A DNA stretch of 64,000 bases, from assembly GCA_026929865.2 (NCBI GenBank), contig CM049409.1:16133952-16197951 (forward strand), written 5' to 3'. Positions 9,633 through 22,012 of the stretch are shown here, piece after piece (position 1 is the stretch's first letter; the number at the start of each line of letters is the position of its first letter). Below the pieces are notes generated by a model. It was not told the origin of the DNA and did not search any database. It saw only the letters and a list, made by a program, of their open reading frames with translations. A program made the position numbers and the translations under genes. The stretch is from Hyperoplus lanceolatus. Its lineage: Eukaryota > Chordata > Actinopteri > Uranoscopiformes > Ammodytidae.

Positions 9633-11637
9633 GAAATAGGGATACAATAGCCTGCTGTTTGCAATATAACTTAACAGTTAAAACAATAAGAAAATTAGTA
9701 TGTCCCTTGAAAATAAATGAAAGCTTTTCTGAGAATGTCAAAGGCAGTAGCAGTGTGGCCCTTCTGTAAACTTACTGAAACGTGTGCATGTCGTTTTTTC
9801 TGGTTGTCTCTGCTGTTGATACATATTGGGTGTGTTGCCACGGGGTAGCGTTTTAACTTTCTAAGTTTTACTCGCACTTTTTCCTGTTCAACGTCCCTGT
9901 TACTGGTCCTTAATATCTCCATAGAGCAGGCACTGCTTTTATTTTTGCCACTAGTTAAGCGTTTGTTTGCTAGTCATGCTCCTGCTCATTGGCTTCCGTG
10001 TTTAACAAGTGCGCACCGAAGCTCACGCGCACGCGCCGCCGTGAGCAAACACACACACACACACACACCAGCACAAGCAGACACACGATCAGCTGATGGG
10101 ATGACAAACGAGGGTTGTAAAGACAGGCGCACACGAGGGTAGACCGACGTGCCCGAGACACTCGCAAATGATTATTACGGAATCAATGAAAAATTGATTA
10201 AATTTTTTATTTTTTTTTATTTTATTTTTTTAAGTCAGGCTGCTGTTGGCCTGGCGGGGGGTCCCGTTGGCCTGGCGGGGCCGCCAGGCCTGTATAATGG
10301 TAGGGGAAACACTGGAGTATCATAGCCACACTAGTTTCTCTCTCACGGATCAGTCTGGCCCAGTCTGTTAGTGGAAGGCAGCTTCTGATTGGTTCCTCTA
10401 GTCATCAATTAGCGACAACATGAACCAATCAGGGGCTGCCTTCCACACAGAGAAGGGAGATTGGAGAAAGTCCAGACTGTGGGAGAAAAAACAATGTGAA
10501 CCCATCACCACCTATCAAACCGGTGTCCTACATACTTCAGTCAATAGATTCCCTTCTTGTGCTCGCTACTGGGACAAGGGCAGTAGTCCAATTAACGAAA
10601 TCACGGGGTAACTACCACATTATCTGACTGCAATGCTGCAAGTTCCAGATGGGCTTTATCAGACTCGCTCCACTGACAGGTTCATGTTATATGTTCCACA
10701 AGCCCGATCCGAGCTGGGATGAACAGCTTTTAGCTTCAGTGCCACTGACTCCTGGAACAACTTACAGCTGAAATTAAAATAAATACCTTCATATCATTTA
10801 ACAAATGTATACATATTATCTTAAATAAGCCAAACTCTACCAGCAACTCTTTGAAATAGGCTATATTGAAAATATCTATGATGTACTTTCAGCCACGTAA
10901 TTTCTATTGCAGCCATTCTACAACATTGTTTAAATGTTTAAATGGTTTTGGCTCTTTAACAGCTTGTTGTGTATTTGATGTATTTGCATTGTACGTTGTG
11001 TTTGAGTTGTTGTTTTTGCTTCGCATTTGTTTGACTCGAAATCATTGGAAATGAAGGTCACCCCTCAATGATCTGTCAATTATTAATAAAGGTTAAATTA
11101 ATAAATTAAAAAAAAATAAAGAGGGAGTCAGTGATCCTGGAGAATGATTGTTGTCACCTTTTGTTTGTCAAAATAAGTGAATATCTCCTTACAAGCTACC
11201 TGTACGTTCTGTGTGCGCGCTGAAAAAAAAATCCAGTGTTAAAACACAGCCTAGGATCTGTAAATGGGCATGTTGCTAGCTAGGCTGGGCCCCGTTTGTT
11301 GACATATTCTCTGTTTGCATACCAGTTTACAGAGCCTAGGCTGTGTATTAACACCTGAATTTTGTCAGAGCACACACAGTCCGGACGGCTAGTGGACCAT
11401 AACAAGATATTCTCTGATTTTGACAATAAGCGATTTTGTCAAAAAGCGTTCTCCACAATCGCTGACGCTCGACCTTTAACAGTAGATTAACTTAACTGTC
11501 ATGGAAAAGTACTGAGAGATTATTTTCTTCCTAAAGGACCCACGTGGGATGACGACGATTGCCAGGACAAGAAACCGTTTGTCTGTGCCAGACATGCTAT
11601 TCAAAGCCAGATACGAACTGGACCGTTTGGACGATGA
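6666..11637 (+). CDS. Secreted C-type lectin, five coding exons
   Basis: Coding exons are 6666-6731, 7509-7595, 7714-7854, 8273-8384 and 11537-11637. All have AG acceptors and GT donors, and the reading frame joins without a break to give 168 residues. Residues 1-20 or so form a signal peptide (hydrophobic HLAFFLCL core). The rest is one carbohydrate-recognition domain of the long form. Cys26-Cys37, Cys54-Cys152 and Cys129-Cys144 fit the three expected disulfides. The WIGFTD (90-95) and WWKWTDG (101-107) motifs are classic. Free-standing fish lectins of the ladderlectin/nattectin-like and type II antifreeze-like group have this length and layout; members are secreted to plasma or mucus. The sugar/calcium site is atypical: HPD (119-121) replaces EPN or QPD, Gln127 replaces the usual Glu, and WDD (139-141) replaces WND. 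Galactose or mannose binding therefore cannot be assumed. The start is the only ATG giving a signal peptide, and it lies exactly at the acceptor. The last intron is 3.15 kb because of transposon insertions. Confidence 0.92.
7281..7320. repeat. Terminal piece of the local MITE family
   Basis: TTAAAAGGTGGAGTCAGTGA followed by TTCTGAAGAACG closely matches the ends of the element at 11120-11475. Only about 40 bp can be recognised. It lies in lectin intron 2. Confidence 0.5.
8896..9146. mobile_element. Harbinger-like MITE nested in the hAT-like element
   Basis: The ends AGGCCTTTGCACACCGGGCG and its exact reverse complement form 20-bp terminal inverted repeats. The flanking trinucleotide TTA (8893-8895, 9147-9149) fits the TWA 3-bp target of PIF/Harbinger elements. 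The interior is CpG-rich and noncoding. It must be younger than its hAT-like host. Confidence 0.75.
9593..9626 (+). repeat. Poly(A) run
   Basis: 34 consecutive A residues inside the hAT-like element, flanked on both sides by ATACAAAGAAATA, which suggests a short duplication around the run. Confidence 0.9.
10320..10500. repeat. Foldback repeat, copy 1 of a dispersed family
   Basis: Inverted arms at 10371-10395 and 10422-10446 (GTGGAAGGCAGC...GATTGGTTC) differ at only two positions. Related words (GTTAGTGGAAGGCAGC, CTGATTGGTT, GTCATCAAT) recur near 41200-41300 and 54374-54470. Confidence 0.65.
11120..11475. mobile_element. Foldback MITE in lectin intron 5
   Basis: The left ~150 bp and right ~155 bp are divergent reverse complements. 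Landmarks AGTCAGTGATCCTGGAGAA, CAGCCTAGGATCTGTAAA and their complements appear in mirrored order. Its right end lies 62 bp before the last lectin exon. Flanking trinucleotides TAA and TTA are compatible with a 3-bp TWA target but do not match exactly, so the class is uncertain. Confidence 0.65.
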
Positions 11638-11880
11638 TGATGTCACTTCCTCCACGAGGACATCATTGTCTCTTTAATGTAATACTTATGATTTAAACAA
11701 ACTACTTCTAATCATGACAATTCAAAATCCTTAGTAATCAGTAAAAACAAATACAATTGTTTACCTATTCAGACTTCACTAAATCATACTTTTGAATGGA
11801 TGGGAACATGTTTCTCTTGTGATTTTCTTCATTTCATGTCATCCATTGATTTAATTCTCAATCAATGCAAAATAGAAAAT

Positions 11881-11886
11881 AATAAA
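11881..11886 (+). promoter_or_regulatory. Poly(A) signal of the lectin gene
   Basis: AATAAA lies about 245 bp after the stop codon and starts a run of overlapping AATAAA-like words. A GT-rich tract (TTATTGTGTTTCTGTT) follows within about 25-40 bp, as expected for a cleavage region. Confidence 0.6.
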
Positions 11887-11905
11887 AAATAAAACAAATT
11901 ACCTG

Positions 11906-13330
11906 AAAACTTATTGTGTTTCTGTTATGAAATCCTTTTTGTGAAATATTCTACCACATGAAACCTAAACAATGTTTTATAGAGTGCAGTGAAAGGCAGA
12001 GTTAAAGTGTAATATTTTAGTAATATTTTTGTTTTTGACATCAACCTGCTGCGTAGTCTTGTTCATGAACGCAGCAAGGGCATTACGAGCTGAATTATAA
12101 AAGCAAGATATAGGTATGGAAAAATAGAAAAATCAAGAAGTAGAGATAAAATAAACGCTTCCAAACGGAAACTATTCAGAAGAAAAGAGCAGGGCAGGAG
12201 GGGAACATTTCCAGTATTATTTGTATTTTAAAGATTGGAGTCAGGGATTATTTAGCTTGCTTGTTGTCAAAATTACTATTTGTGAAAATCTGTCTTTATT
12301 TCTTCACAAACTGCTACCTGTCCATAGCTTACTGTGTGAGCGCAAAAAAAAAGACAGATACTCAGCCTAGGCACTGTAAACTGGTTACAAGATCAAAGGC
12401 CAACATGAATGGGAATGAAGTTTTGTTAACAGGAAATATGCTCAATATGACTGTTAAAGCTGTAGTGCGTAGCTTATTATATAAAATAATGTTGGTTCAA
12501 ATCAAGCCATCACCAAACAAATTGATACAAAGTTCATTCAGCCCATCAGCTCCGCAAACGGAGTGTATTGACTTCATACTGGACTTTGAATTAGAAACAA
12601 TATGTTATTTGTAAGTTCCATACTGTGAGCAACTGGTGATTTGGATGCAGCGCTAAAGATGAGCTATCTATTTTCTCAACAACACACCAGCACTATATAT
12701 TTTCTTTAGATTCCATCTAGAACAGCCAATTCATATTCAGATCATTGTTGTGCTTCACCATGCTCTACAACCTCTCTCTCTCTCTCTCTCTCCGACAGTC
12801 TTAGCAGCCAACTGCCTCTGACTGCAGAACTTCAGGAAGGTTTAAGTAAGACAAACACTGCAATCCATCATCTTCTTTTTCTCCTCACACACTGCTCCCA
12901 GTCTTCACCCAACAGCTGGGAACGCTCTTCTCTCAGGAGGGAGGTCTATTCATCTCACTCTTATTCACTCACTCTGTCTCTCCCCGTGATATTGTTCACT
13001 CCTTTTCTCCCCTCTATCTTCAGGGGTCCTCTTTTCATCTTGACCTCTCAGCCATTTAATCTCAGGTCATTAGACGGCCATTTGTCAAAGCCCGGACATG
13101 AAGGAGTGTAAGGTTTGCTGGCCTCGCTCTCAGATTCCTCACTCCCTCTTCTGCTATCGCCTCTCTGCTGTTCTGCCGGCAGGCCTCAAGGCCCTGCACT
13201 CGCTTCTTCTCATCTTTTCTCATCTCTCCTTCTCTCTCAAAGTGCTGATGGACAGAAAACTACAAGCTAGGCCTGAGGGAAGGCTGGGAGGCAGGAGAGA
13301 GGGTGCCAGAGAGGGAGATACAGGGACAGA
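11906..13330. other. No gene seen; one MITE arm
   Basis: AT-rich to 12700 and pyrimidine-rich from 12760 to 13230, with a (CT)n run near 12774-12792. A further arm of the local MITE family sits at 12228-12415. No coding exon is supportable. Confidence 0.55.
12228..12415. repeat. Solo arm of the local MITE family
   Basis: Carries in order TTAAAGATTGGAGTCAGGGA, TTGTTGTCAAAATTACTATT, CTCAGCCTAGGCACTGTAAA, parallel to the left arm of 11120-11475. Confidence 0.6.
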
Positions 13331-13332
13331 CA

Positions 13333-13524
<192 letters not shown>

Positions 13525-15638
13525 TGGGTGGAAAGACTAAAAGATACAGCAGATGAAGGGATGGAGTGCAAGAGGTGGCTGTGATAGGGAAACAGTGGAG
13601 AAGAGAGGGAGAGAGGCTACTAGACTAACTAAGAGAGAAAGTCCAAAACATAGTGAAGGTGAGTATGAGGGTGGTTTAACACCTGATAGTCCGCTTGCTT
13701 GGTTATCACCAAAAGAAACTAGAAATGCATTGTTTACTACTAAAAAAAGCTACATAAAGTATATTGTCTTCCTCATCTCATAGCACATAGCGTTGTTGGC
13801 TACGGGAGCTTGTTTAGTCCAAATAAATAACTCAGTGCTTCCTGACTCCTCCCTCCAAAATCCTTCCTTCTCTCCTTTTGTCGTTCATTTCTTGACCCTT
13901 TAATCAATCTGTCCTGCCTCTCTGAATCTCATGTGTCTCCCTGCTCCAATTGCTCCCTGTCTTTGTTTTTTTGTTTTGTTTTTTATTACAACTGAGCAGT
14001 GTGTGTGTTTGAAGGAGTTTAACGTCCACCCAAGTGATCAATTCTGGAGTAGCCAACTAATAAATGATTCAATTAGAGGACTGCCATTTGGGTTGAGCAG
14101 AAGAGCGAGAGAGTAGAGGAGGAAGGAGAGAGAGACAAGTGATGCTTTAAGATAAAGCAAATAGGGGTGAGTAAAGGATTAAGACAGAAAAGAAAAAAGA
14201 TAAAAAAACTCAAGTGATAAAACAGAAGAGCAGGAATGATGTGACCTTACTGTGAGATGGTCAGCAAACTAAACAATAATATCTGCAGTTGAGTGCTTCT
14301 TCAGCTCATCGATAGGCAGGACAATGAGAGACCATGAGACAACCAGAAAAAACGGACACATCCAACCATTGCCCTGAACCGAGATCTGCCACATTACTCT
14401 AAGTGGCCACATAATGTCAGGTCTGCTACAGGTCTGCACTGCACTCAGATTGTATAACTTTTTTAATGATCTTTGAATTCTGTCTTTTAGTTTGAAAGAA
14501 ACACTGTATTCATTTTTTAAATCACCCTCAGGTGTCTTTTTACCCAGCCACATCCACCAGCTCATCCTGGGGCGCCCATAAGCATTCCCAGTCCAGATGA
14601 GATATCCACAATCCAACCTTCTACAAAGGCATGGACAATCCATTTGTATGATTTGGAGGATTTTTGTAGCCTCAGACTAGGAAGCATGTATCTTCTATCT
14701 AGCTTTCTTTACACTATTTTGCAAATTACCCAGGCATATTCTGGCAGTCACGGTACAATGACCATAACCTCAATGTACTTATCATCTTTGCCCTGCAACG
14801 AATCAGTCTCCAAATGCGGTAATCCCTGTGACTAGACCTCTCTTTATAGTATTTACAGCCAACACTAAACACAGATAATCTCGTTTAAAGCACATTTTAC
14901 ACTTTGTTGTGCTAAATCCCCCCGTGGAAGCTTGTCAGTAATAGTATTGGAAGAGTACATTTTGTTACCTGTTGAATTGCTTTATTCAGTGTTTTGTACC
15001 CTGCTAACCAGCCCCATAGGCACCTCACATAATGAGATGCTGCAGCCTATTCCGTTTTTTTTTCTTCAAAATCTTTCATAGGGTGCTCACAAAACCAGTC
15101 TGAGCTGCCTTAAGTATAACTTTCTATGAGATCACACTGAGCTGCTTAAGATCTCTCCAGCTGTGACGGATTTCTCCAGGTTATTTGTTCACTATCTCAA
15201 AGTGATAGGAGCCTCTGCATTGTGTATCGCACCAGTGTTCTTAGAGGGCTGCATTTCTCTGCAAGGCAAAGGAAAGCAAATACAGACAGCCTGTCGAAGA
15301 GAGAAAGGAGAAGCCAGGGAAAAGATGAAGAAATGGAAGAGAAGGGGTGGAAAAAAGGGATTGGAAGTGAGAGCAGAGAAGGTATAGACACTTTCAAATG
15401 GAGAGGTAATATGAAAGAGGGATTGCGTCAAGGGATGGGTTCAGGCAATCTTCAAGAGGTCGCGTCTCCATCTCTCTTTCCATGAGCTCTGAGATGGATG
15501 GAGAGGCACCAGTAAACAAGTGTGACAACTATCACGCCGTCTCTCCGTGTTTCAATGGGTTGCAGAGTAGCTCATATGTCAGTTACAATCTATGATGGAG
15601 TGTCCGTCTGATTGTGCATTTATCTGTGTGCATGTGTT

Positions 15639-15640
<2 letters not shown>
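13525..15640. other. No gene seen
   Basis: Mixed sequence with purine-rich stretches (13540-13640, 14095-14240, 15290-15420). No splice-supported exon, RNA gene or named repeat was recognised. Confidence 0.5.

Positions 15641-15642
<2 letters not shown>

Positions 15643-15730
<88 letters not shown>
15643..15730. repeat. (GT)n microsatellite
   Basis: About 88 bp of GT repeats with one GC interruption near 15682. Confidence 0.97.
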
Positions 15731-15731
<1 letters not shown>

Positions 15732-18005
15732 ACACTATACGGGGGAAAACAGTTGTTAGTGTGTGTTTTCGGGACATTTCGGGAAGTGTTTTGTCTGGGC
15801 AAGGAAGAAGAAAGTATGTGCACACGCACAAACACACAAACACACCAATACAGGCTGATGTATTGAGCCGATGAGTCCTTGGTTTGTTGTGACGCCCGGC
15901 ATCAATTTTCACCCTCTGCCTTTGGTGTCCATCATTGCAATATCTTCTGATTGTGAATGTGTGGGGTGTTAGTTGGAGATCGGGTGGTGGTATTGTGGGA
16001 TGTGTGTCTTTAATATGTGTGTGTCTGTTTGCAATAGTGGAGGTGGAATGAGGGCAGTGGGGAGGAGGGGATGGAGGAGGCTGACAGCTTGACAGAGAAA
16101 AAATACATCTGAAGGTGTGAGACAACTTTTTTTATGTTTTTTTTTTTCCTGAAGCTCAGAAGTCAATTTGAAAGACTGTGTGTGGCCATGTGGATGCTCC
16201 AGCTCATCCAAGTGGTCGTATTTGTGTGGCTATTTTGTGTCCTATCCTCAGAGTTAATCTCAGCCGCAGTGTGGCACGTGGATAGCATCTGTTGGTGTCG
16301 GCTATGCAAATATGAACAAACAGTATGTACAGTACATACATACTATTCTTTATGGCGTGTCTTTGTGCTATCATAACTTATTCATTTACACCGGTTGTAG
16401 TGACTTCTTAGGGCTGTTCAGCTGCTTGCATTTATGAGACCAAATTATCAGACATGTCTTATATCAACAACAAGATCAAAAGCACAGGAGAGCAAGATAG
16501 TTACATGGCTCTATAATGATATTTCTGATTTGTAGATCGCTACAACCTTAGCTGTGTTGGCTAAATATAGATAGACTGGTGCAACCGCCTTCTGTCAGCC
16601 TCAGGTGTCAATGTCCTCTTGACATAATAAAGCTGAGAAATCACACTGTTTTAGCTGCGCCTATTTGCTAAAGAAGAAGCCAACGTACACAAACTGCAGT
16701 CCACGTAAATGTAGCGAAGCTGTTGTTGTTTCCAAAATGTCAACTGTGAAAGAGCTCTATTAAAGCAAATAACCCTCTCAGACTGAAGCGAGTCTCCGGA
16801 GGGGGAAAAACAATGGTTGTGATTGGTTTGGAAAGTTGAAATGCATTCTGAGCTGTGTATACGTCTCCAAACTACCTGAAACTCAAAGGAGTCTTGACAA
16901 TTGAGTACTTACCTGTGTCCAACACTCTGATATAAGTGGTCCACACATATCCAACATTGTGTATTAACTGCTTTTGGAACACAGTGGTTGTGTATGGTCA
17001 CAACACAAGCTGCTGTGCTGCATACTGATCTGTGCCACACTCTGCTCCTCAGCACCCAGGCGTCTTGCTTGATTGCGGCAGCGTTGTGCACAGATATGAA
17101 AGCATATACGCCTGCACACCTGCCACATTTCCATTGTAAGTGGGTGTTAAATCAATGCAAGCAGCCAGGGCACACTGAATCTACACGGTGAGGCTGTGCA
17201 CCACAGAACATCTCTGTGTGCGCATGTGTGTCTTAGCGGGAGATCTGACTGGGGAATACTCACAGTTTGTATTGAGCTCATATCTTTCAGTCACTCCTTT
17301 ATGAAGCAAAACTGATGCAACGATATACCACCCCTCGCAGCCAGGGGATTGTTACACATGATCAAAAGCCTGCCCCTCTTTCTTTTTCTAAACTACCTCT
17401 GTCTTTTCTTTCCCTCCCCCTCCTCCTCTCTCTCTCTCTCTCTTTCCCTGTCTCTCTTTCCACTCCATTCTTCTCCTTCTATTTCTCTTACAGTGATTCA
17501 GTTTATCTCTTTTACTTTTCTCTTTCTCAACCCCCTCCTCCCCCCACTGCCCCCACATCCCTGAGTGATGGTAATCTCCCGGTAGTATAGTATTGTCAGA
17601 CTTTGATCAAAAAGCCAGCCCGCTCTTATTCACTCTGCTTCTCTCAGACCTCTCTGTGCTTTCAGTACTCTGTAGACTTAATGAGTGCTGCGGGCCTCGT
17701 CCCATAGACTGCAACACACACACGTTTTACAGACATACTATACCGTCACACATTTGTAGGTGCCATGATTGCGTACGCGGACTCGAGCCTGGAAAAAGTG
17801 ATGCAAGATAATATGCTGACTTTACTTTCAAAGAGAATGAGGCAACAATTAGCGCCAGCTTGCAGCGTCAATGATAGAAAAATTTAGCCAAGCTTCATCG
17901 TTGTCCACTGCTGTCCTCCAGAAACCTCATCTCACTGGTATAATACAGCAGCCAAGGCAATGTCTGGACTGGATTCCAAATGTAAATCGGATTTATGTGG
18001 ATATA

Positions 18006-18041
<36 letters not shown>

Positions 18042-18692
18042 CAGACTTTCACCACAACAAATGTTATATACATGGTGTTGATAAATCTGATGTCTCACTA
18101 AAGCACTGAGAACCAGGCGGTTAACATTGTGTCTTATTTCATCTGTTTTTGTTTTCTCAGAATTGTTATTTAGGTTAGTTGTACACGTTGAGTTGTTTTA
18201 GAAAAAAAATTGCACAACTACAACCTCCCCTGTGGCTTCTGTATATCTGTGTGATTGCTCTTTTGTTTGATTCATACACCACACACTTTTAGGGGAATAA
18301 TACATAGAATCACATCACACCGACAAACTGCCATAATTGCTGCCAAAAGTAACTCGATATGTTCTTGCAATACTGTGATAAATTATTCCTTTTTAGATAA
18401 TAACTGTATGTTCCTTTGGCTTGTAACGACAGTGGACACGAAAGGCCACCAATCCTCTTGTTCCTGTCAGGGAAAAAGAAAGAAATTGGGTTTCTATCAG
18501 TCTTTGTTTCCTGTGTCTTTCCCTTCATCCCTCCATTAGTGTGTCTCCTTCAGCGAGAGAAGTCAATTACAGTTGACACTGAACAGATGAGACAAACAAA
18601 CCCCTGAACTGCAGTTTGTTTTTCTTAGATTCTATATAACCAGTTAACTTATTTTCCTTCTGTTCTAACTGGAGGATGACTCACACAATCAA
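15731..18692. other. No gene seen; small AT and CT arrays
   Basis: Contains a pyrimidine tract with a CT run (about 17370-17530) and a 30-bp (TA)n run at 18009-18038. No gene was recognised. A frame at 16134-16376 begins with a hydrophobic stretch but has no homology that I recognise and no splice context. Confidence 0.5.

Positions 18693-18693
<1 letters not shown>

Positions 18694-18749
<56 letters not shown>
18694..18749. repeat. (GT)n microsatellite
   Basis: About 56 bp, uninterrupted. Confidence 0.97.
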
Positions 18750-20740
<1,991 letters not shown>

Positions 20741-20824
20741 TATACTGATCTCTGACTCATTAAAGATCTGCAGGCAGGTCTCAGTGCAGAACGACTGCTG
20801 CGTCTGGCATCCTAAACAGCCATG

Positions 20825-20950
20825 CACACACACACACACACACACACAATGTATGTTGTATACCCTACAAAGACTGACTCATGCAGACAATAAAGTGTGT
20901 TACATGTCTGTCAAAACATCCTAAAGGAGTTGCCTGCATACCCACACACA

Positions 20951-20990
<40 letters not shown>

Positions 20991-21120
20991 CGGACACACA
21001 CACACACACACTAACGGACACACACACACACACACATACACTGACGAAGATTGATTGAATGAGAATAGGAAGGCTGTAGTGTGTGTGACATTAAAGATCA
21101 CAGAGGAGATGGTAAGACCA

Positions 21121-21156
<36 letters not shown>
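20825..21156. repeat. Cluster of interrupted (CA)n arrays
   Basis: CA runs at 20825-20848, 20942-20988, 20996-21011, 21019-21037 and 21121-21156. The middle runs share the spacer CTAACGGACACACACA, showing small-scale tandem duplication. Confidence 0.9.
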
Positions 21157-21158
<2 letters not shown>

Positions 21159-21299
21159 TGGAAATACATGTACACACACATGCACACAGGTCGACGTGCT
21201 CAGCCACGCCAAGGCAAATGAACCCATCTGAAATGCTATTCCCATGGTCTTACACACACGTACACACACACAAACAGGCCAGCTGAGCAGTCCCCGCTT

Positions 21300-21612
21300 T
21301 CTCATTACTGCAGATGGATAGATAGATAGATATATAGATACAGGGTGGAGGACCGGAAAGGAGGGCTGGTAGAGGGTAGCAACTAAAGAGTAAAGCATGA
21401 AAGGAAAGAGGTGTGAAGGAGAGGGAAGGGAATGGATAAGTGAGGAGGAAAGGGAGGAAGGGAAGGAGGGAGATATATACGAGTGAAGAGGGAGGGGAAG
21501 CCGACTGGGATCTGCAGGTGATAGAGAGAGGAAGGGATGAGGAGATGATGTGAGTTTGTGTTGAGAGCTATATTAGACAGAGCAGGGTGCTGGCTGTATG
21601 ACAGGGGAAATT

Positions 21613-21648
<36 letters not shown>

Positions 21649-21719
21649 TAGTGGGGAAAATTGGTGTCGGCAGGAACCCAAATGGCCGTTTGCCTGCCTG
21701 ACAGAAGATAATAATAATA

Positions 21720-21788
<69 letters not shown>

Positions 21789-22012
21789 TACAGTGTATAT
21801 ATAAATATACAGATATGTACTGTATTGATGAACAAGGTAGCAAGATGGCAGGAGGGAAGGAGGGAGAGAAGAGAAGACAAAAGGAAAGGTAAAATGGAGG
21901 AGAACAAGAGGAAGGAAAGCAGGAGAGGAGGTAGAGGAGGGAAAAGGAGAGGAGAAAATGAAAGTGAGAAGTAGAGATACAAATAAACAAAAGAGAAAAA
22001 GGAGAAGTGGAA
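21300..22012. repeat. Purine-rich tract with GATA, GT and TA arrays
   Basis: A short (GATA)n at about 21314-21340 is followed by A/G-rich sequence at 21396-21545 and 21838-22012. Between them are (GT)n runs at 21614-21648 and 21734-21779, the second edged by AAT and TA repeats. Long minus-strand frames across this tract are low-complexity artefacts. Confidence 0.85.

Larger units (their letters stand above)
8610..10314. mobile_element. hAT-like non-autonomous element in lectin intron 5
   Basis: The left end CAGTGTTTCCCCTA and right end TAGGGGAAACACTG are perfect inverted repeats. They are flanked by the 5-bp direct repeat GAGTA at 8605-8609 and 10315-10319. CAGTG termini are typical of hAT-superfamily elements; most hATs make 8-bp duplications, but 5-6 bp groups are known. 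The 1,705-bp interior has no usable transposase frame. It contains a nested MITE (8896-9146), a 34-base poly(A) run and a short CA array. Lectin splicing signals on both sides are intact. Confidence 0.8.
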
